DNA from: Halanaerobium sp.
Lineage (GTDB): Bacteria; Bacillota; Halanaerobiia; Halanaerobiales; Halanaerobiaceae
Assembly (NCBI GenBank): GCA_003070825.1
Contig: QBLP01000173.1
Span: 1 to 6,305, forward strand
Direction: 5' to 3'
DNA length: 6,305 nucleotides
Below the pieces are notes generated by a model. That model was given only the letters and a program-made list of their open reading frames with translations, ran no database searches and had not been told where the DNA came from. Both the position numbers and the translations under genes were made by a program. Below, piece by piece: positions 5,636-6,305 of the stretch (position 1 is its first letter; each line of letters opens with the position of its first letter).

Positions 5636-6305
5636 TTATATGATTTGCATCACACTAGCTGGTGCCTCTGCTGATTGAGACCAGACTCCAAGGTAGGGAA
5701 AATCTTTAAATTCAACTCCTACTTCTCTGTCAGATTTTCTGCTTTTTAAAGTTATCTTTTCTGATTTTAAATTTTTAAATACCAAGGCATCATCTTTAAA
5801 AGTGTCCGCCCGCAGTTCTAAAATCTTAGAGTCAGTTAAAACTTTTTTAGTCTGATGATTAAGGAGTCCAGATTCTAATAAATATTTATCCGCATTTTCT
5901 TTCTTCTCAAATTCTAAATAATAATCTTCTTTGCTTTCTCCCTCAGTCAGCGGCCAGTAAAATGCAGGGTGGGCTCCAATTGAAAAGTAAATTTCCTGAT
6001 GATCGTGGTTAACCACTCGGTAAGAGATAGCAAGAGAATTACCTTTAATAGTATATTTAATTTCCAGTCTGAATCTGAAAGGATATTTTTCTAAAGTATC
6101 CTCGCTCTCCTCAATTGCATAAGTTAAGTGATTCCTGCTCTGCTCAACCAGCTCAAACTCCTTATCTCTAGCGAAACCGTGCTGAGTCATCATATATTTT
6201 TGACTATCATAAAAATAGCGGTCATCTTTTAGACGGCCAACAATCGGAAATAAAACGGGCGCTCTTCTCCCCCAGTACTCGGAATTCCCATGCCAGAGGT
6301 AGTTT
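5636..6305 (-). CDS. Aldose 1-epimerase family protein, 5' end outside window, C-terminus truncated
   Basis: The frame is open from the right edge to TAA 5638-5636, showing 222 residues; the ATG at 6193 is internal. Residues upstream of it (NYLWHGNSEYWGRRAPVLFP, then IVGRLKDDRYFYDSQKY) are typical of the LacX/GalM-like branch. Also visible are QHGFARD (41-47, with a catalytic-type His at 42), YFSIGAHPAF (106-115, second His at 112) and KDDALVF (170-176, probable sugar-binding Asp). These enzymes interconvert alpha and beta forms of aldoses in the cytoplasm. By my recollection of the family, about 30-35 N-terminal residues lie beyond the window. At the other end the family normally continues after FPYLGVWS with an APF-(I/V)-C-IEPW-G segment holding the catalytic Glu and about 35-45 further residues. 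Here it ends APASVMQII and stops. The Glu segment is not visible in the other two frames immediately downstream. The product is thus probably inactive as an epimerase, or a decaying gene. Confidence 0.85.
   Translation of the reverse strand, partial: NYLWHGNSEYWGRRAPVLFPIVGRLKDDRYFYDSQKYMMTQHGFARDKEFELVEQSRNHLTYAIEESEDTLEKYPFRFRLEIKYTIKGNSLAISYRVVNHDHQEIYFSIGAHPAFYWPLTEGESKEDYYLEFEKKENADKYLLESGLLNHQTKKVLTDSKILELRADTFKDDALVFKNLKSEKITLKSRKSDREVGVEFKDFPYLGVWSQSAEAPASVMQII

Noticed and set aside
6191..6193. ATG at 6193 as the start of the aldose epimerase-like gene
   Set aside because: The frame is open to the window edge and the upstream residues (YLWHGN, YWGRRAPVLFP, IVGRLKDD) are typical family sequence, so this Met is internal.
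27..6305. CRISPR arrays, tRNA or rRNA genes, insertion sequences, phage or defence genes
   Set aside because: Read on both strands, I found no repeat-spacer pattern, no RNA gene signatures, and no transposase or nuclease motifs; the space is filled by the genes listed, and no gap exceeds 300 bases.

Overview
The window is AT-rich and tightly packed, and every gene I can support lies on the minus strand, read from right to left. The low GC, strong AGGAGG-type ribosome binding sites, TTG and possibly ATT starts, and Glu/Lys/Gln/Ile-rich proteins suggest an anaerobic Firmicutes-type bacterium. A halophilic fermenter such as the Halanaerobiales would fit, but that is inferred from the general character of the proteins, not from a marker gene. 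The first 26 bases are not genomic: they match the 3' part of the Illumina Nextera read-1 adapter, so the left edge is a contig end with untrimmed library sequence.

In transcription order, the right edge holds an aldose 1-epimerase-like gene (5636-6305) whose 5' end lies outside the window. Its 3' end stops before the segment that normally carries the catalytic glutamate. Next, after a possible extended -10 promoter, is an uncharacterised 216-residue soluble protein (4918-5568), closed by a clear intrinsic terminator (4855-4885). The T-tract of that terminator overlaps the -35 box of a near-consensus sigma-A promoter (TTGACA, 17 bp, TATTAT).

That promoter drives what looks like an operon of at least five genes running to the left contig edge, perhaps six. 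The genes are: a small two-helix membrane protein (probably starting at ATT 4788 rather than ATG 4746); a membrane-anchored Cache-HAMP-GGDEF-EAL protein with a degenerate GGDEF and an intact EAL site; an ElaA-type GNAT acetyltransferase; an inositol-monophosphatase-family phosphatase starting at TTG; a fumarylacetoacetate-hydrolase-family enzyme; and the first 22 codons of a gene with a hydrophobic N-terminus, cut by the contig end. Gaps between the first five genes are 10, 33, 63 and 28 bases, with no convincing internal terminator.

Functionally the operon pairs a predicted c-di-GMP phosphodiesterase, probably sensing an external ligand, with three small metabolic or housekeeping enzymes. 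I see no RNA genes, CRISPR arrays, insertion sequences or defence system. The points most worth a second look are the probable ATT start, the degenerate-GGDEF/intact-EAL pairing behind a conserved-looking small membrane protein, the truncated epimerase, and the unknown FLGPIH...MPCDR protein.
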